The notes: generated by a model from the letters alone, not told the origin. Counted from the first letter of the stretch, positions 45,991 to 58,163 are shown. The stretch: 64,000 nt of DNA from Ctenosaura bakeri (GCA_948474755.1 CAOLHI010000061.1:1-64000), one strand, 5' to 3'. Program-made: numbers and translations.

Positions 45991-47722
45991 TTTGTTTTGT
46001 TTTTCCTTTGGCCAAAACCATTGAGTTTGATGGATCTACTATAATTAGGACTAAAATTAGATACCCCATCCCTATTATTTCTCCAAGCTCTAGAAAAAGA
46101 ATTTTGGTGAAATTTGAAAGTCTGTTTTCCTCCTCTACTTGGAGCTTCTCTCTCTGTGGCTTCAGTATTTCATCTAATAGTACCCACCTGCTGTTTGAGG
46201 GAACTCTTTTAAAGAACTGTTCCATCTGGCATTTGTCAAAAGGGTCACTTCTGTTCTTTGTCACTTCCAAATGTTTCTCATGGCACAGTTGGTCCCATAT
46301 GTCAGTTGCTGTGCTCTTAACTGCTAGGGACTATGATTTTCACATTTCTGAATGCAATCAGATGTTTCCTTCCTCGTTTAAGCAAACAGGTAAGGAGGGA
46401 AAATGCAGTCATTTGCAGTTATTTCATATGCAGCTCTAGGTTAGTCCTGACCTTTCTTGCTTATTTATAGTCTCTTTCCCTTTGTCCACATCCATACGCA
46501 GCCCCCAATGCCTGACATGGCTGTGTTTTTAAAAATGTGTCTTGCTACTGAATATTTTGCCTTGACAAAGGAAAGGGACTATCTTTCTCCCCATCTGGAG
46601 GAGGAGGTACTGGCGACTGTGCAAAGCTTTCGAGCAGACTCGCTAATTTCTGCTTCCTTTTTGGAAGAAGGTCTAAACCAAAGCAATCATATCCAGCTTC
46701 ATCTTTGTAGTTTTATTCAGATTTCATCTCTATTTGGTGGTCTCATATCAATTGAGAGCCAGATCAAAGCCTCAGATCTGGTAACCTTCTTGATCTTTAA
46801 AAAAATTAACATATTCTTCCTTATATATAGAAACTTCATTTCTTGCCTCATTGGGATGCAGCTTGATTCCATTTCCTCGTGATAAAACCACTGCTTTGTT
46901 ACTGCACATGTGTCTTCTGGCACAAGGACATTAGTGGCATCAAATGTTCAACATGACAAAAAAATAGAGGCTGAGAAATTAGAACAATGGTAGGATCACC
47001 ACCTCCTGCCTGCTCTGAGACTTCTTTGCATATGAGAGGTCTCTTGTAAGCAGCAATGTGAAAATCTCTCGGTCTCAATTCCATAGAGTTTCCTTAATCC
47101 CCTACTGTGTTTTCTTCCTGTATTTGTTTTATATGAGGTTGTAAGACTCTTTGTTTTGTTCCTATGCTGAAATCCCTAGCATTTTAAAACATGTTTTTCC
47201 TAATTTGTGCAGTAATTTATGCAACTTTTGCCCACTGACTGAAGTGAACTTCTGCTTCCTTATTCACATTTTAAAATCAGTCAAAAATTCCAACAAATAA
47301 TACTGCAAGCTTGAAAAATGTTCAGCTACTCAAGTAAGGTACACACATTCTCACAACAATTGGGAAGTTCAAAAGGGCTACTTGTAGCATTTTCAAGATG
47401 GCCAGGTCTTTACTTCCCTAGCTGTAATGAGTACGCAAAGAGGAACAGCAGTTCCTCCTGATAGAAAAAAAGGAGAGGACAGAAAGTGATAAAAGTGAAT
47501 GTAAGCTGAAATTTGGAACTCAAACATTCCTGTTCTGGCAGATTTTCTGTAGACTACTTTTGAAAGTTCTTTTCATTAGTGGGTGTTGTTAACTGTAATT
47601 TCTTTAGCAGTGGAAACTTTTTTTCAACTTAATTGTGTTTGAATACTATAATTGATTTAAACATTTTAAAACATTTTTTAAGTTGTAATTCACTCAATTT
47701 TTATTTGCACCTGGATGGCATA
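45991..47722. other. Non-coding DNA with two unexplained open frames
   Basis: Plus-strand frames of 150 codons (45987-46439) and 141 codons (46457-46882) lie nearly end to end, but neither has a recognisable domain, signal or exon boundary. They may mark an old, unrecognised retroelement. No host gene is supported. Confidence 0.3.
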
Positions 47723-48372
47723 TAGTTGGCCCTCCATATTTGCAGATTTGACTTTCATGGATTTGACTACTTCTGATTTTTTCAACCTCTGAGACACCAT
47801 CTCAGGTGCTTCTTTTCTTGGGGAACCTTTCCAGTTGCATAGCTTGGAGTGTGTGGGGGAGGATGAGGGCAGGCAGAGGGGCAGGGGTGTGGCTGTGTCA
47901 TGAAAGGGCATGGTCATGTTGCGTGGGGTGCCCCTCCCAAAATTGCCACCCAGGGCACACTGCCCGCATTACCCCCCCATCCGTAAGCCACTGAACCTTC
48001 CCTCTCGGCAACTCTAATCAGGCCACACAGCCCTTTAAAAATCCACCTCTGGCCCCACTTCTCTTCCGCCAACTGCTGCCTGGCCAGCTAAAGACAGCTC
48101 ACAGCCCAGTTTCTTAGCATCACAAGCCCTCTCCCAGTGCCCTCCCACACCCAAGGAAGGAGATGGGCAAGAGAGAGGGAGTATACCACCATGCTAACCC
48201 ACCTCCTTTCCATCTCCATTTCCTGATCTGATTTGGACCCTGGGTATCTGTTCTCCCCACTATGCCTCAGCCTCCTTCCCACAGACACTTATGCACATTT
48301 TGATATTTGCAATTTTTCCACTTTTGTGGGTATCCTGTGCCCCTTATGCCAGTGAATGTAGAGGGACAACTG
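47723..48372. mobile_element. Tc1/mariner (pogo-type) MITE with TA target
   Basis: Left terminus is TAGTTGGCCCTCCATATTTG and right, as its complement, CAGTTGTCCCTCTACATTCA. TA flanks both ends (47721-47722 and 48373-48374). Length is 650 bp, with subterminal GATTTGACTTTCATGGATTT. The CAGTTGTCCCTC terminus is of the Tigger/pogo type. No transposase is visible; the 640-bp interior is GC-rich and non-coding. Confidence 0.78.
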
Positions 48373-48375
48373 TAT

Positions 48376-48452
48376 TATAATTATGCTATGAATGCTTTCG
48401 GCCCTCTTCTGGAATTAAGGTGGACTATAAATCAAATCAATAAACAAACAAC
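48376..48452 (+). mobile_element. L2-type LINE 3' tail fragment
   Basis: TTCGGCCCTCTTCTGGAATT, then AAGGTGGACTATAAATCAAA and an AACAAACAAAC end, resembles the end of an L2 3' UTR. It is short and decayed. Confidence 0.4.
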
Positions 48453-50499
48453 TATTTTCAATGCTTGCCCAGTTCTACATTCATAGTTACATGCTGCTTG
48501 TAGTACTTGCAAAAGAAATACTTTATTCATTCCAATAATTAGTTTAACAACAACAAAAAATGGGTTGGCATTACTTATGCAGTATGCAGTAGAATCTAAA
48601 TTTATACAAAAGAGTCAGTTCCCAAGCTAATCATGTGTTTAATTTATTTGTGCCAGTGTATATCTTTTCCAGAAAGTGAAATTAAAAAAAAAAAATCCCC
48701 TATCTGATTTGCTGAAGCCACAGATCTAACAGTGAAGATGTAGCTCAATATCTCTGGAACAGCCACCAAGATCCTGGTATAAAAGAACACCTACATATTT
48801 TTAAAATTGTCCTGAAAACTTTTTAAAAGGAGAAGTAACACAGAATAGCCATATACCATATATAGCAATCTTCTGCCAAGTAGTTCAGAAGATGTGGAAA
48901 CAGCAAGAATGGGAAAAAGAAAGAAAGAAAAGAAACCAAGTCAGAAAGTGCTGTGGCAACCTAACTTTGTTTCTACATTAAGATGGTTATAAAGCAGAGC
49001 AATGCCATTCATTCTGCCATTACCTATAACAGCTGCACAAGTAAAAAGAAATTTCAGTTTCTGAAGACATCCGTTTTCCTCTCCAACATATAGTTTCAAA
49101 ATCTGTACTGTTGTGATTCTTCCCCTATTACTATTGCATGCTTCACAAGTGAGATGACATTTTTACTGTCACCTCATGTATGCTCAAGTCCATTTGCTGA
49201 TTGCAAATGGGAAGCATTTTTCAAGCATATAAATATTGGCCACAGCTGGTGAGTTAAATATTTCTGAATAACATCAGATGAAAATGTGCAGCTGCCAGAT
49301 ATTCAGAAAGGCACACAACGGAATGTGAGCAAAGTCAGTGCAGCTGAGAATTACCATGTTTCTTCCAGGAAGTATCTGGCTGAACTCCTTACATCTTCAT
49401 ATCTACTCGACTTGCTGGCACTTGTAAACTAACAAAATCAAATGAGCTGTATTTCAAGCAGGTATAAATTATTGCTGAAAAACTGTACAGAGTGCAGAAG
49501 CCACATAAAACTTTTAGTGATGCATGTACTATCTGTAGTGAGGTTAAGAATTAAGATTCTTATCCATTTTTTTTTAATATAAAAGGGAGCTAGGTTCAGA
49601 ATTTGGGGGTCTGCCAATGTGGAACTAGAGTCCAGACTTTTTAATGGAATCACTTCCATGTCCATCCACAAAATGGTGGCATTAGAGGCAAAAATAAAAA
49701 AAGAGAGAGAGAAAAAAAAGAAAAATCAAGCATGATACTATGTGCAAAAACAATGAAGAGCCTTGAGGCTGTGATTCTACACCTACTTATCTTGAAGGCA
49801 ATGTTTATCATTGCACTATCAGACCACAAAAACTCATGGTTTAGTATGACAGTGAGTGAAATACACAGGCAAAAAACTACTGTCCCTGCAACCTTGCAAC
49901 TTGGAAATTATAAAACCATGTACAATGCAGCTGTGACTAAAATAGGCTAAAATACGTTTTTTTCCCCCGACATATTATGCCAGTTGAGAAATAGGCCAAA
50001 ATACATTGGCTGCTAATCTTGACTGCATGGCAGTACTTACAGGACAATTCAATATGACAACTCAAACAATAACCAACACAGGAAAGGATTCTTTAAAAAA
50101 TCCGTTGCTTTGGACTAGGAAGACAGATACCAAGAATAATTTCTTCTAGGGTCTTCATACATTATCTTCCCTCCTGTACAATTGAATACAGCAGCTAGTA
50201 ACTCTGTGTTTCTGTATTATTTGTGCATGATGTGCAAACACATCAAGGAAAAGAAAGATCCACCCTCTTGTCCTTGCTACTCTCTTAAATCAATGTCCAG
50301 TCACTACAGGAGTTGTCAGGAGGACTAAACAATAAACACAACTGTATTTACAGAAGTAATCATGCTCAGCACAGTTGCTTAGTGCAATAGGGATAATAAA
50401 GACCTCACAAACACAGCAGAGTGGTAGATGGGAGCACTGGAAGGAGCTGGGGAATCACCACTAAAGATATTTATATGAAAGCTACATGCTATGGTGAAA
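48453..50499. other. Non-coding DNA
   Basis: No gene was recognised. There are short A-runs at about 48685-48696 and a GA/AAAG-rich tract at about 48915-48934 and 49688-49726. The stretch 49020-49440 is repeat-free. Confidence 0.4.
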
Positions 50500-50682
50500 G
50501 AGCCAGTGGACTGAGCATTGGACTATGACCCTGGAGACCAGTGTTTGACTCCCCGCTTGGTCATAGACACTCACTGAGGGACCTTGAGTGTGTCATGCAC
50601 ACTCAGCCACAGAAAACCCCATGATAGGTTCACCTTAGGTTTGCCATAAATCAGAAACAACTTGAAGGCACACAACAACAAT
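50500..50682 (+). mobile_element. Sauria-type tRNA-derived SINE, short subtype
   Basis: GAGCCAGTGGACTGAGCATT (head with a deletion in the A-box region), CTCCCCGCTTGGTCATAGAC, 'gggaccttgagtgtgtcatg', then the tail CACCTTAGGTTTGCCATAAA and AAGGCACACAACAACAATG. Lacks the 'cttgccaagaaa' linker. Confidence 0.9.
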
Positions 50683-50940
50683 GGTAAACATTTCATGCAT
50701 GTGCATATTTGATCTGAGATGCCAACATTCTAACTCAGCTGCTATCCTAGACTGTGTTTCCAGCTCAAGTGCACAATGAAGAACTATAATTGTCTTTTAA
50801 AATAATGTTATTTAGATCCTGTTTGCCTTTCAAGAAGATGGTTTTAGCCACAGAACCACCCTTCAAGCAGGTTAAGCTGCAGGTGGGTGACTCACCCAAG
50901 CCTTTCTGATAAACTGCATCATGAGCTGAAACTGCTACAC

Positions 50941-51078
50941 CATGGATGGGGAATATATGGCCCTTTAGATGCCACTGGACTGCAAAACTCATTATCCCTT
51001 GCTATCAGCTATACTGGCTAGGGATGATGGGAGTTCTGTTCCAGCAGCCTCTAGAAGGTTTCATCCTCCCCACTCCTG
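50941..51078. mobile_element. hAT-like MITE
   Basis: Left terminus is CATGGATGGGGAATATATGG and right CCTCCCCACTCCTG, an eroded inverted pair. The interior contains GGACTGCAAAACTCATTATC, ATCAGCTATACTGGCTAGGG and ATGATGGGAGTTCTGTTCCA, the standard reptile hAT MITE body. Length 138 bp. The 8-bp flanks match at only 4 of 8 positions. Confidence 0.65.
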
Positions 51079-51539
51079 AACTAACCATCTCGCAATGATA
51101 TGTCCCAGCAATGTGGTTTGTCTTACTTTCAGTCATTCCATATGTTCCCCTGCAGCTGATGGTAATTGATGGTATTCAATATCAATTATCGTGTTTCCAA
51201 TAAATTGCACATTAAGGAAGACATGCCAAGTCTGATTTTACCTTGTTGAGACAAGCTTATATCTGTATGGTGCTGTGGCACTGCATTTCTCTCTTCTGTC
51301 TAAAAGTGCAATTTATCGCTTAGCTAAGGCCAAAGAAATACTTCCTTCCTTTTTGGATTTTAAATGGAATAAATTCCACCCCTCACATGATGTTTATATA
51401 AGGTAGCTTGGGGTCGATTTTACACACATAAAAGTCAGGAAATTTAAGAAGTGATGGTTCCCACAGCAACTTTAACTCACCCAGGTTGCACATATCTAAT
51501 AAGACAGAGTTAACGGCATACACATGAATATAAAATACT
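51079..51539. other. Non-coding DNA
   Basis: No recognisable feature. AT-rich sequence with a local imperfect inverted repeat around GATGGTATTCAATATCAATT (51169-51188). Confidence 0.35.
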
Positions 51540-51900
51540 ACTCCAGCAAATCTCAGCCATCACATTACATTAATATTGATTTGTTTCATTTAATAATAGA
51601 TTGTCCCATCATTGCTTTCGAGAGAGAGCAAGGCGCTTATTAAACCAGTACTTTAATATTAGGGCATCATTCCACCCCCCCCCTTTCCCTCAGCATATTT
51701 TATTAACATTTGCTATTTTAGAGAAGAGACATTGTTTCTCCATCAGAGGAGACTGACAATGTGCTCAGGTGGAATTTAGTCACCAATCTTAGCAATATCT
51801 CAGAAATAACAGTTACAGGGTTTTTAATTAAAAATCTGAAACCTAAGTGGGAGGACAGACAAAAAAGAAAAAGAAAAGAAAATACATGACTATAATATCT
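51540..51900. other. Repeat-free block, candidate conserved non-coding element
   Basis: No transposon signature is present. AT-rich motifs include ACATTACATTAATATTGATT, CATTTAATAATAGATTGTCC, GCGCTTATTAAACCAG, TTTTTAATTAAAAATC and TCTTAGCAATATC. A C-run lies at about 51673-51684. The pattern is compatible with a regulatory element; this is inference only. Confidence 0.3.
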
Positions 51901-52236
51901 GCAAAAGAACGCTTTGATAGCAGATAATGAAATTTCTCCCTTCTTGCTCTCTGGTTTGGGGCTGGCACTTCAAACATGCACAAATCGGTACATTTTCACA
52001 GTGGATGGAATTACAGCTGTCATTTGTAGCCTCAGAACAAGTCAAAGTGCATGCTGTTCCTCAGCTCAATAATCTCTGTGTACCTCAAACAGTGATTGCA
52101 GTTGATATGTAGTCTTTTCTATGACTTGTTTGCATTAAGCAAACCATTATTCTAAGGTGGCATAATGGGAGTATTGATGTCAGTGTGTTAAAAGTCACAA
52201 GGTGTGTGTGAATGCTAAGCTAGCCTCCTCTCCTCA
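51901..52236. other. Non-coding DNA
   Basis: No supported feature. Confidence 0.35.
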
Positions 52237-52362
52237 GGAGCCCATTCACATTATACAGTTATAGTGCCATGATTCCACTTTAACTGCCGTGGTTCTGTCC
52301 CATGGAACTTCAGGATTGGCAGTTTAGGGAGGGGTATTTAGAATTCTGAGCCAGCAGGCTGT
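52237..52362. mobile_element. Foldback MITE, left half only
   Basis: GGAGCCCATTCACATTATAC, AGTTATAGTGCCATGATTCC, ACTTTAACTGCCGTGGTTCT, then CAGTTTAGGGAGGGGTATTT give the left arm of the family represented by the palindrome at 18032-18211. The right arm is missing after about 52362. Confidence 0.65.
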
Positions 52363-53799
52363 AGTGCCTTGCTTTTGGGCACAAAATTGTTCTGATCCTA
52401 AATGCCCCCAGGGGGTGTGAAGGACTTTTCTACCACATTTGGATGCAGCCTAACCCCTCCCAGGGGTCAAAACATATCTTGTGATTTTTTTCCCAATTTG
52501 TTTTTTCCTCCAAAATATATTCTAGTGGGCATGAAGGGCATTTACACCAAGTTTCTAGTGGCCTGGACCAATTTAGGCCCCAGAAGAGTCTTTTTTGAAG
52601 TAAAGGAAGTGATTCTGCCCATTCTTGTTGTTTAAAAAGGCCTCTCCTAGGGCTAATGTGGTACAAGAAGCCCCCAAAAGAGGATGAAATGCCCCTATTC
52701 CCCCCCCAAGTGTTTGGTGGCATTTTAGGAGCAAAAAAGATTCTTTGGGGGAGGGATGGGTGCGATGAGTGTGTGGCCCTATATTTTCTGCACTTGCCCA
52801 CCCCTGCTTTAAAGAGACAAGGGTCCCTGTTTTAATTCTGGCAACTGTACACAATGTTAAAAGGAGGAAGAAGGGAAGAAGGGTGTTGGAGAGGCATCTC
52901 TATATGATCACAGATACCTTAGTGTCTGTTCATGTATTATGGTTGCCTAGATAAATTGCCTATTGATGACTGCATATTATAGTTTATAGTTGAATAAATG
53001 GAGAAAGCTTGAGGGGAATAGAAGCATGCAAGAAAGCCATATGCTGACTAATGCTCTTATTGTCTTTCTTTATAGTAAATGGGAAAGGGATATAAAGATA
53101 ATGTTTGACTGAAACTACCTTCTGATGATGAAAAGGGAGGAGTTCCCGGAGCCACTCTAGATCTCCTCTGGAAAGTAAATAAATGCAGTGTTGATCCAGA
53201 GGATTCAAGGCCAGCTTCATCCTGTCCATCCCTACAACAGCTCCATTTGGGGAACTGTGATCTACGCATTGGTGGAGTAAACCCATTGCTCAGGCAGCTT
53301 TGCAATAAGATCATTCATTCATTGACTCATTCATTCCTTTATGCAGTGCTGGCTAGTGGCTCCCATGTCAGTGAGGTGTTGATTCCACTCCAGCTTTTAG
53401 TCTGAAATATAAAGGAGTGATACAAAATTCTGCTATCTATAAAACCAGCACCTTGGATAGCTCCTTTGAACTTTGGAATGAAACCCAGAGCAGATTAATC
53501 ACCCCACTGACCTGAGAGCCACTAACCATGACTCTGTTTATGTTCCTGGTTATTTGTACCAGGAATAGTTTTTATTATTACTGTTTTAAAATAACAGTGA
53601 CTGAAAAGCTCTTCAATATAATTAAATCTAACCATTTTGAGACTGTTCCAAGCTCGGTCCCAGATGGAATATATCCAGCCAGTGCAAGAACCATGCCTCC
53701 CCTGACTATTAAACCCCAGACTGTTTACAGTTGTTGATATAACAGTACAGACGAAATGAAGACTCCATAGCACATGGCTAACTTAGGGCTCCACATAAA
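52363..53799. other. Non-coding DNA
   Basis: The part at 52390-52800 is rich in CCCC/GGGG words and gives overlapping open frames of 77-123 codons, none of which resembles a protein. No gene was supported. Confidence 0.35.
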
Positions 53800-54380
53800 T
53801 GCTCAGTAACAATTTCATTAACAAAGCAGACTATTTTCCCCTGACAATTTACAGATTAATCATCACAGAGAAGGAATAGTATTTTTCTCAACTTTCTCTC
53901 CCATGCTCCCATGACATCAAGTACAAATATTTCGTCTATTTATCCCCACATCCTTCCAACGCTAGCCTTGCTGCAATCATTTTCTAGCCCATCATTTAAA
54001 TTAACTTGCTAAGCGTTGAGTCACTGGATGGTCTGAGGCGCTATCTGGTCCATCGGAGGAGACTTGGCTGGTCACATGACAGCTCTCATTAGCAAGAGGC
54101 AGCGATTCAGCTGTGCTGCCTTTGATAAGCCCAACTCTGTTCTCACAAGTACACCGCCAAGCAATTAAAACAGCAAAGGGGCCTTTTCTTTCTCACCCCC
54201 CCCACCTGCATCATCCTTCTCCTTTCCTTTCCAAAGTTGAATAAAAATGATTTGATAAATTATTCTTTTCAGAGCTAAACGCTCAGGGAAAAGGACGCCG
54301 AGAAAAAGGGGGAAACCAGCAGGAAAGGGGGAGTCATCCTTGAGGGCTTGCTATTTTCATGAATTCCCAACTGACTGGCA
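53800..54380. other. Repeat-free block, candidate conserved non-coding element
   Basis: The segment 53990-54340 has no recognisable repeat. Motifs include CTGCCTTTGATAAGCCC (TCF/LEF-like CTTTGA joined to GATAAG), CATTTAAATTAAC, ATTCAGCTGTGC (E-box), GCAATTAAAACAGC and 'aatgatttgataaattattc'. It is the motif-richest single-copy block here. A C-run at about 54197-54205 interrupts it. Confidence 0.4.
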
Positions 54381-54655
54381 ATCAGGCTGAAGCTTTGAGA
54401 AGGATGGCAAGACAGAGCTCAGAAAATGTTACTTCTTAAGATGAGGACTCCCCAAATCCTTCAGTCAATATTGCCAGTGATGGGAATTATAGTTTTCCTA
54501 AATAACTTTTTGAAGTTCTCTGTGTGAAATTGACCTAGTGATATGAACTTGATTCCCTGTGTCCCTTGGGCTTGTTTTATTCCAAGGAGAAATAACATCA
54601 AAACTTGACTTGAGACATTTTTTCCCTAAAGGGGATTAAAAAATGGTATTTCTCC

Positions 54656-54656
54656 T

Positions 54657-54687
<31 letters not shown>

Positions 54688-54911
54688 GTGCCTTCAAATT
54701 GTTTGAGACTTATAGCAACGGTAAAGAGAACCTATCATAGGGTTTTCTTAGCAAGATTTGTTCACATGGGGTTTGCCTTTGCCTTCCTCTAAGGTTGAGA
54801 GTGTGTGACTTGCCCATGGTCACCCTGTGGGCTTCCACAGCCAAGCAGGAATTTGAGTCCTGGTGTCCAGAGTAGTAGGCCAGTGCTCAAACACTATGCC
54901 ACGCTGGCTCC
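54656..54911 (-). mobile_element. Sauria-type SINE, full length with (GTT)n tail
   Basis: On the plus strand: ten GTT units (54658-54687), GTGTGCCTTCAAATTGTTTG, 'gtaaagagaacctatcatag', the linker complement TCTTAGCAAGATTTGTTCAC, 'gcccatggtcaccctgtggg', then AACACTATGCCACGCTGGCT. About 255 bp including the tail: the long subtype with linker. Confidence 0.93.
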
Positions 54912-57732
54912 TTTATCTTTCCTTGCCCCTGTCTTTAGTCAAGGTGCATAGTTCCTAAGGGTTTTTGAAATTATATTGGCAAGGGGAACTGCAAATCCCA
55001 CAAGTACTTTTCTCGCTTGAAACAAAAAACCAAAATGCAACAGCAATAAATTTATTATGAACATTGTGTTGATCCCTCATCCCTCATACTGCTGAACTGT
55101 AGTAGGGACAGCCCCTAATCAAGACCAGTACTGGCCAACTTAAACTAGGGGTAGGTTGAAGCTCACCTGCAAGAGACCATAGGATTTTCTCACTCCCAGT
55201 TTTTCAAAAATAGAAATAAAATGACCTTTCCTCTCCCACACACCACCAAACCTAAATGATACTTTTGAAATAGAGAAAAAAGACCATGTGATTTGCACCT
55301 GAGTCAAGGTTTCTGGATCTTGGAGTTCCTGTAGAAAAAACAAAAACAACAGTGGATTCTGCAAGCCTGAAGTCTGCCTACACTGACTTACCTATAGATG
55401 CATATTTGAAAAATAGTTATCAGTACGGAAACATTTAGGGCAGGGGTGGGAAAACTTTGGCTTTAATTCCCTTAAGGACCCAGACAAGTTAACAGGGGTA
55501 GGGGATTGTGAATATCATCACCCTAAATATTTGGAAGTTCCCCATTCCCAGTTTAGGGTTGATATGACGGCGCCACACTTAACCATTCTGAGTAGGTTGC
55601 AAGCTACCACATCTGATCATTATTCATTAGGCAACTTTTTTTTCCCTGTTGTGCTTCTATGGGAATGATACATTTACAAAAGTCTGCCTGCTAGTGAAGT
55701 TCTATTTGAATCAGAAAGCTGGAATGTTCTCAGCCAACAGACATACTGTTTTCAGATATTGTTTGAGGATGGCGAGAACGGGTTCCCTTTTAAAGATGAG
55801 CAAAACTGCCCCCAGGTCAGAAACAATGTATTTCAGGTATGACTCCTCTCAGGATCTAATACAATGGTTTATCCTTAGTATGAAAATAGTTAAGAGCAAG
55901 TATAGGCAGTTTAGGGGCTCCAAGGATTTTCCCATCTTTCGTGTTCTTTCACAAGGCATCCTCAAGTGTAGTGATTCTGCTTGGGAAGAGAGAGAAAGAA
56001 TGGAGAAAAGCTTTCCTTGAAGCCCAGATACAACCCATGAGGTATAATTATTTGGACAAGGCTCTGCTTAACTTAGGAAATTGTTCTCAATTCCCCCCAG
56101 CCCAAAACTCTGAGTAAAAATGGAAATGACCAAAAGCAGAACATGCAAATGAGAATAATGGATTGGGGAAGAGAAGGCTAAAAAGGAGATCTGAACCTGG
56201 AGAAAGAGGTGGCAACACCCTGGGGAATAAGATGGAGTTCGTATCTTTGACAGATGTATGTTTTTATATTCCATCCTCCCAGGGTGACAACTGAAGAAAT
56301 GGGACAGCAATTGACTCTGATATGTGAGTTAGTTCAAGGCAATGCTGTGGCAAGAAAAAGTATCGCAAAAAGACACCCACACCCACTGGAACTTAGAATA
56401 AAAATGGAATGACTAGAGGCAGAACATGGAAATGAGAATGACACATCAGGGAACAAGGGAGGATAAAAAGAGAGCTAAACAGGCGGAAGGTTGGAAACAC
56501 AGGGGAGAGAAGGAAAAGGAGATGTAGCCTCAATGCTCTGCATGAAGAAAGGCTCAGGTTGCATTCCATACAACCCACTCAGAAAGTTCCTAAGTGAACG
56601 GAACTATATTGGCTTCTGACTAAACCTTTGAGGAAGAGTTGCCAGTCAAAGTGAACAAAACAGAGCTAGCAGAAACAGTGGTCAGATTCAACATAAAGCA
56701 GCTCAGTGCATTCAGGCTGATTTATATATTCATAGATTTTGCATTTTGTATTGTTCAGAAGGAATATCTTCAAGTCTGTCCTGGTAAATAATCCAGGCTA
56801 TGGTTCTGCAAATTGGCCTGCATCCTGACAGTGAATTACAATAGTATAAGTTCAACTTACACTCCAGAAAGAGGACAATAGATGGACACATCACCATTGA
56901 TCCTCCCACTCTCCAGCAACATGGAAAGTGCTGTGTTGGGGCTTAAAATGTGGGTAATAAGAGGAGATGTAGATATGAAAATGTAGTTACACACCAGAAG
57001 TATATCTCCTGATGCAGGATCTCAGCAATGTTTCAGAACTGAATTTGGAGATGAAATGGACTTCTTAGTCACTTTTAGCTGCTGGCCATACCCACCCAAT
57101 CAGTGGTCTCTAGCAGAGCTTGGAAAAACTGGGAGTACTCTGAGAGTTACAGCTGAAAGAAACAAAACTTCTCTCAGCTGTGTCTGAAGACTAACCTGGG
57201 GTCAGCAGCACAAATGAAAGGAGCTGCTGTCCAGTGCATTTGGAAGATATGTATCGAAAGATATCCTTTCTACACCACAGCTGTTAAGCATACTGTGTGT
57301 GTGTGTTTGTAATGATGGGTATTGCACTAATTTAGAAAATGGTAGCAGCATTGCTATGAGACCTTAGAAGACTCATCCAAGAGGGCTATGGAAGACTGAG
57401 GAACACATGAAAGAGAAACAAGATCAGTGTGGAGAGCAGCAGATGGGACAATGAGGAGCAACCCTATGATGTGCTCAGTTATAACTCATATTTGAATCCC
57501 TTGTGTACCTTCATGAAGAAGCAGAAGGCACAGCTGTGAGTTTTTGGTATATTATTCATTGGATGGGCAACATCCTACCTCTTGAATGTAAGAGAAAAAA
57601 GGGAAAAATGGTATGCATACACTCTTTCTTGTTCTTCCCTACCTGTGGATTTTTCTGCTGTCATCAAGCAAATGCTTTTATTCATTTGGCTGTGTCCACC
57701 AAACCAGCCCCCAAACCTTCTACATTTCAGGT
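54912..57732. other. Non-coding DNA, minor hAT fragment
   Basis: No gene was recognised. CAGGGGTGGGAAAACTTTGG at 55442 is an hAT-type left end whose partner I could not find. A 123-codon plus-strand frame at 55649-56020 has no recognisable domain. Two related copies of AAAATGGAAATGACCAAAAGCAGAACATG-type sequence, near 56117 and 56401, suggest a local duplication of about 285 bp spacing. Confidence 0.4.
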
Positions 57733-58163
57733 TTATCTTCTTGATGGTTGAAAATGATTATTAGATGTAGAATGCATACCTGTAGGAGGGAAAGGGAACA
57801 CTGGCAGCTGATGCCTATTGATGCTGGTGGGGCAGAGGAAGGGTCATGACAGACAAAGTCAAGGGACCACCAGAGATGGAGCCAACTGCATCTGATTTGT
57901 TACCTGAGCTGTTCCCTCAAAAAGTGTAAGACTTGTTGCACCTTTGTGTTTCCTCAGGAACAAGTCTTACACTTTTTGAGGGAACAGCTCAGGTAACAAA
58001 TCAGATGCAGTTGGCTCCATCTCTGGTGGTCCCTTGACTTTGTCTGTCATGACCCTTCCTCTGCCCCACCAGCATCAATAGGCATCAGCTGCCAGTGTTC
58101 CCTTTCCCTCCTACAGGTATGCATTCTACATCTAATAATCATTTTCAACCATCAAGAAGATAA
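57733..58163. repeat. Perfect inverted repeat: 205-bp arms, 21-nt spacer
   Basis: The left arm (57733-57937) and right arm (57959-58163) are exact reverse complements over all 205 bases when compared block by block. The spacer (57938-57958) is GCACCTTTGTGTTTCCTCAGG, here given as two pieces: GCACCTTTGT and GTTTCCTCAGG. The arms do not resemble any of the repeat families here, have ordinary base composition and contain no protein. As RNA this would form a 205-bp hairpin. Confidence 0.97.

Noticed and set aside
53120..53260. Possible L2 tail around 'agccactctagatctcctct'
   Set aside because: Resemblance is limited to a few short words, and neither the UTR texture nor a tandem tail follows.
57503..57764. 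Overlapping 82- and 60-codon ORFs leading into the inverted repeat
   Set aside because: No domain or splice evidence; they end a few codons inside the left arm.
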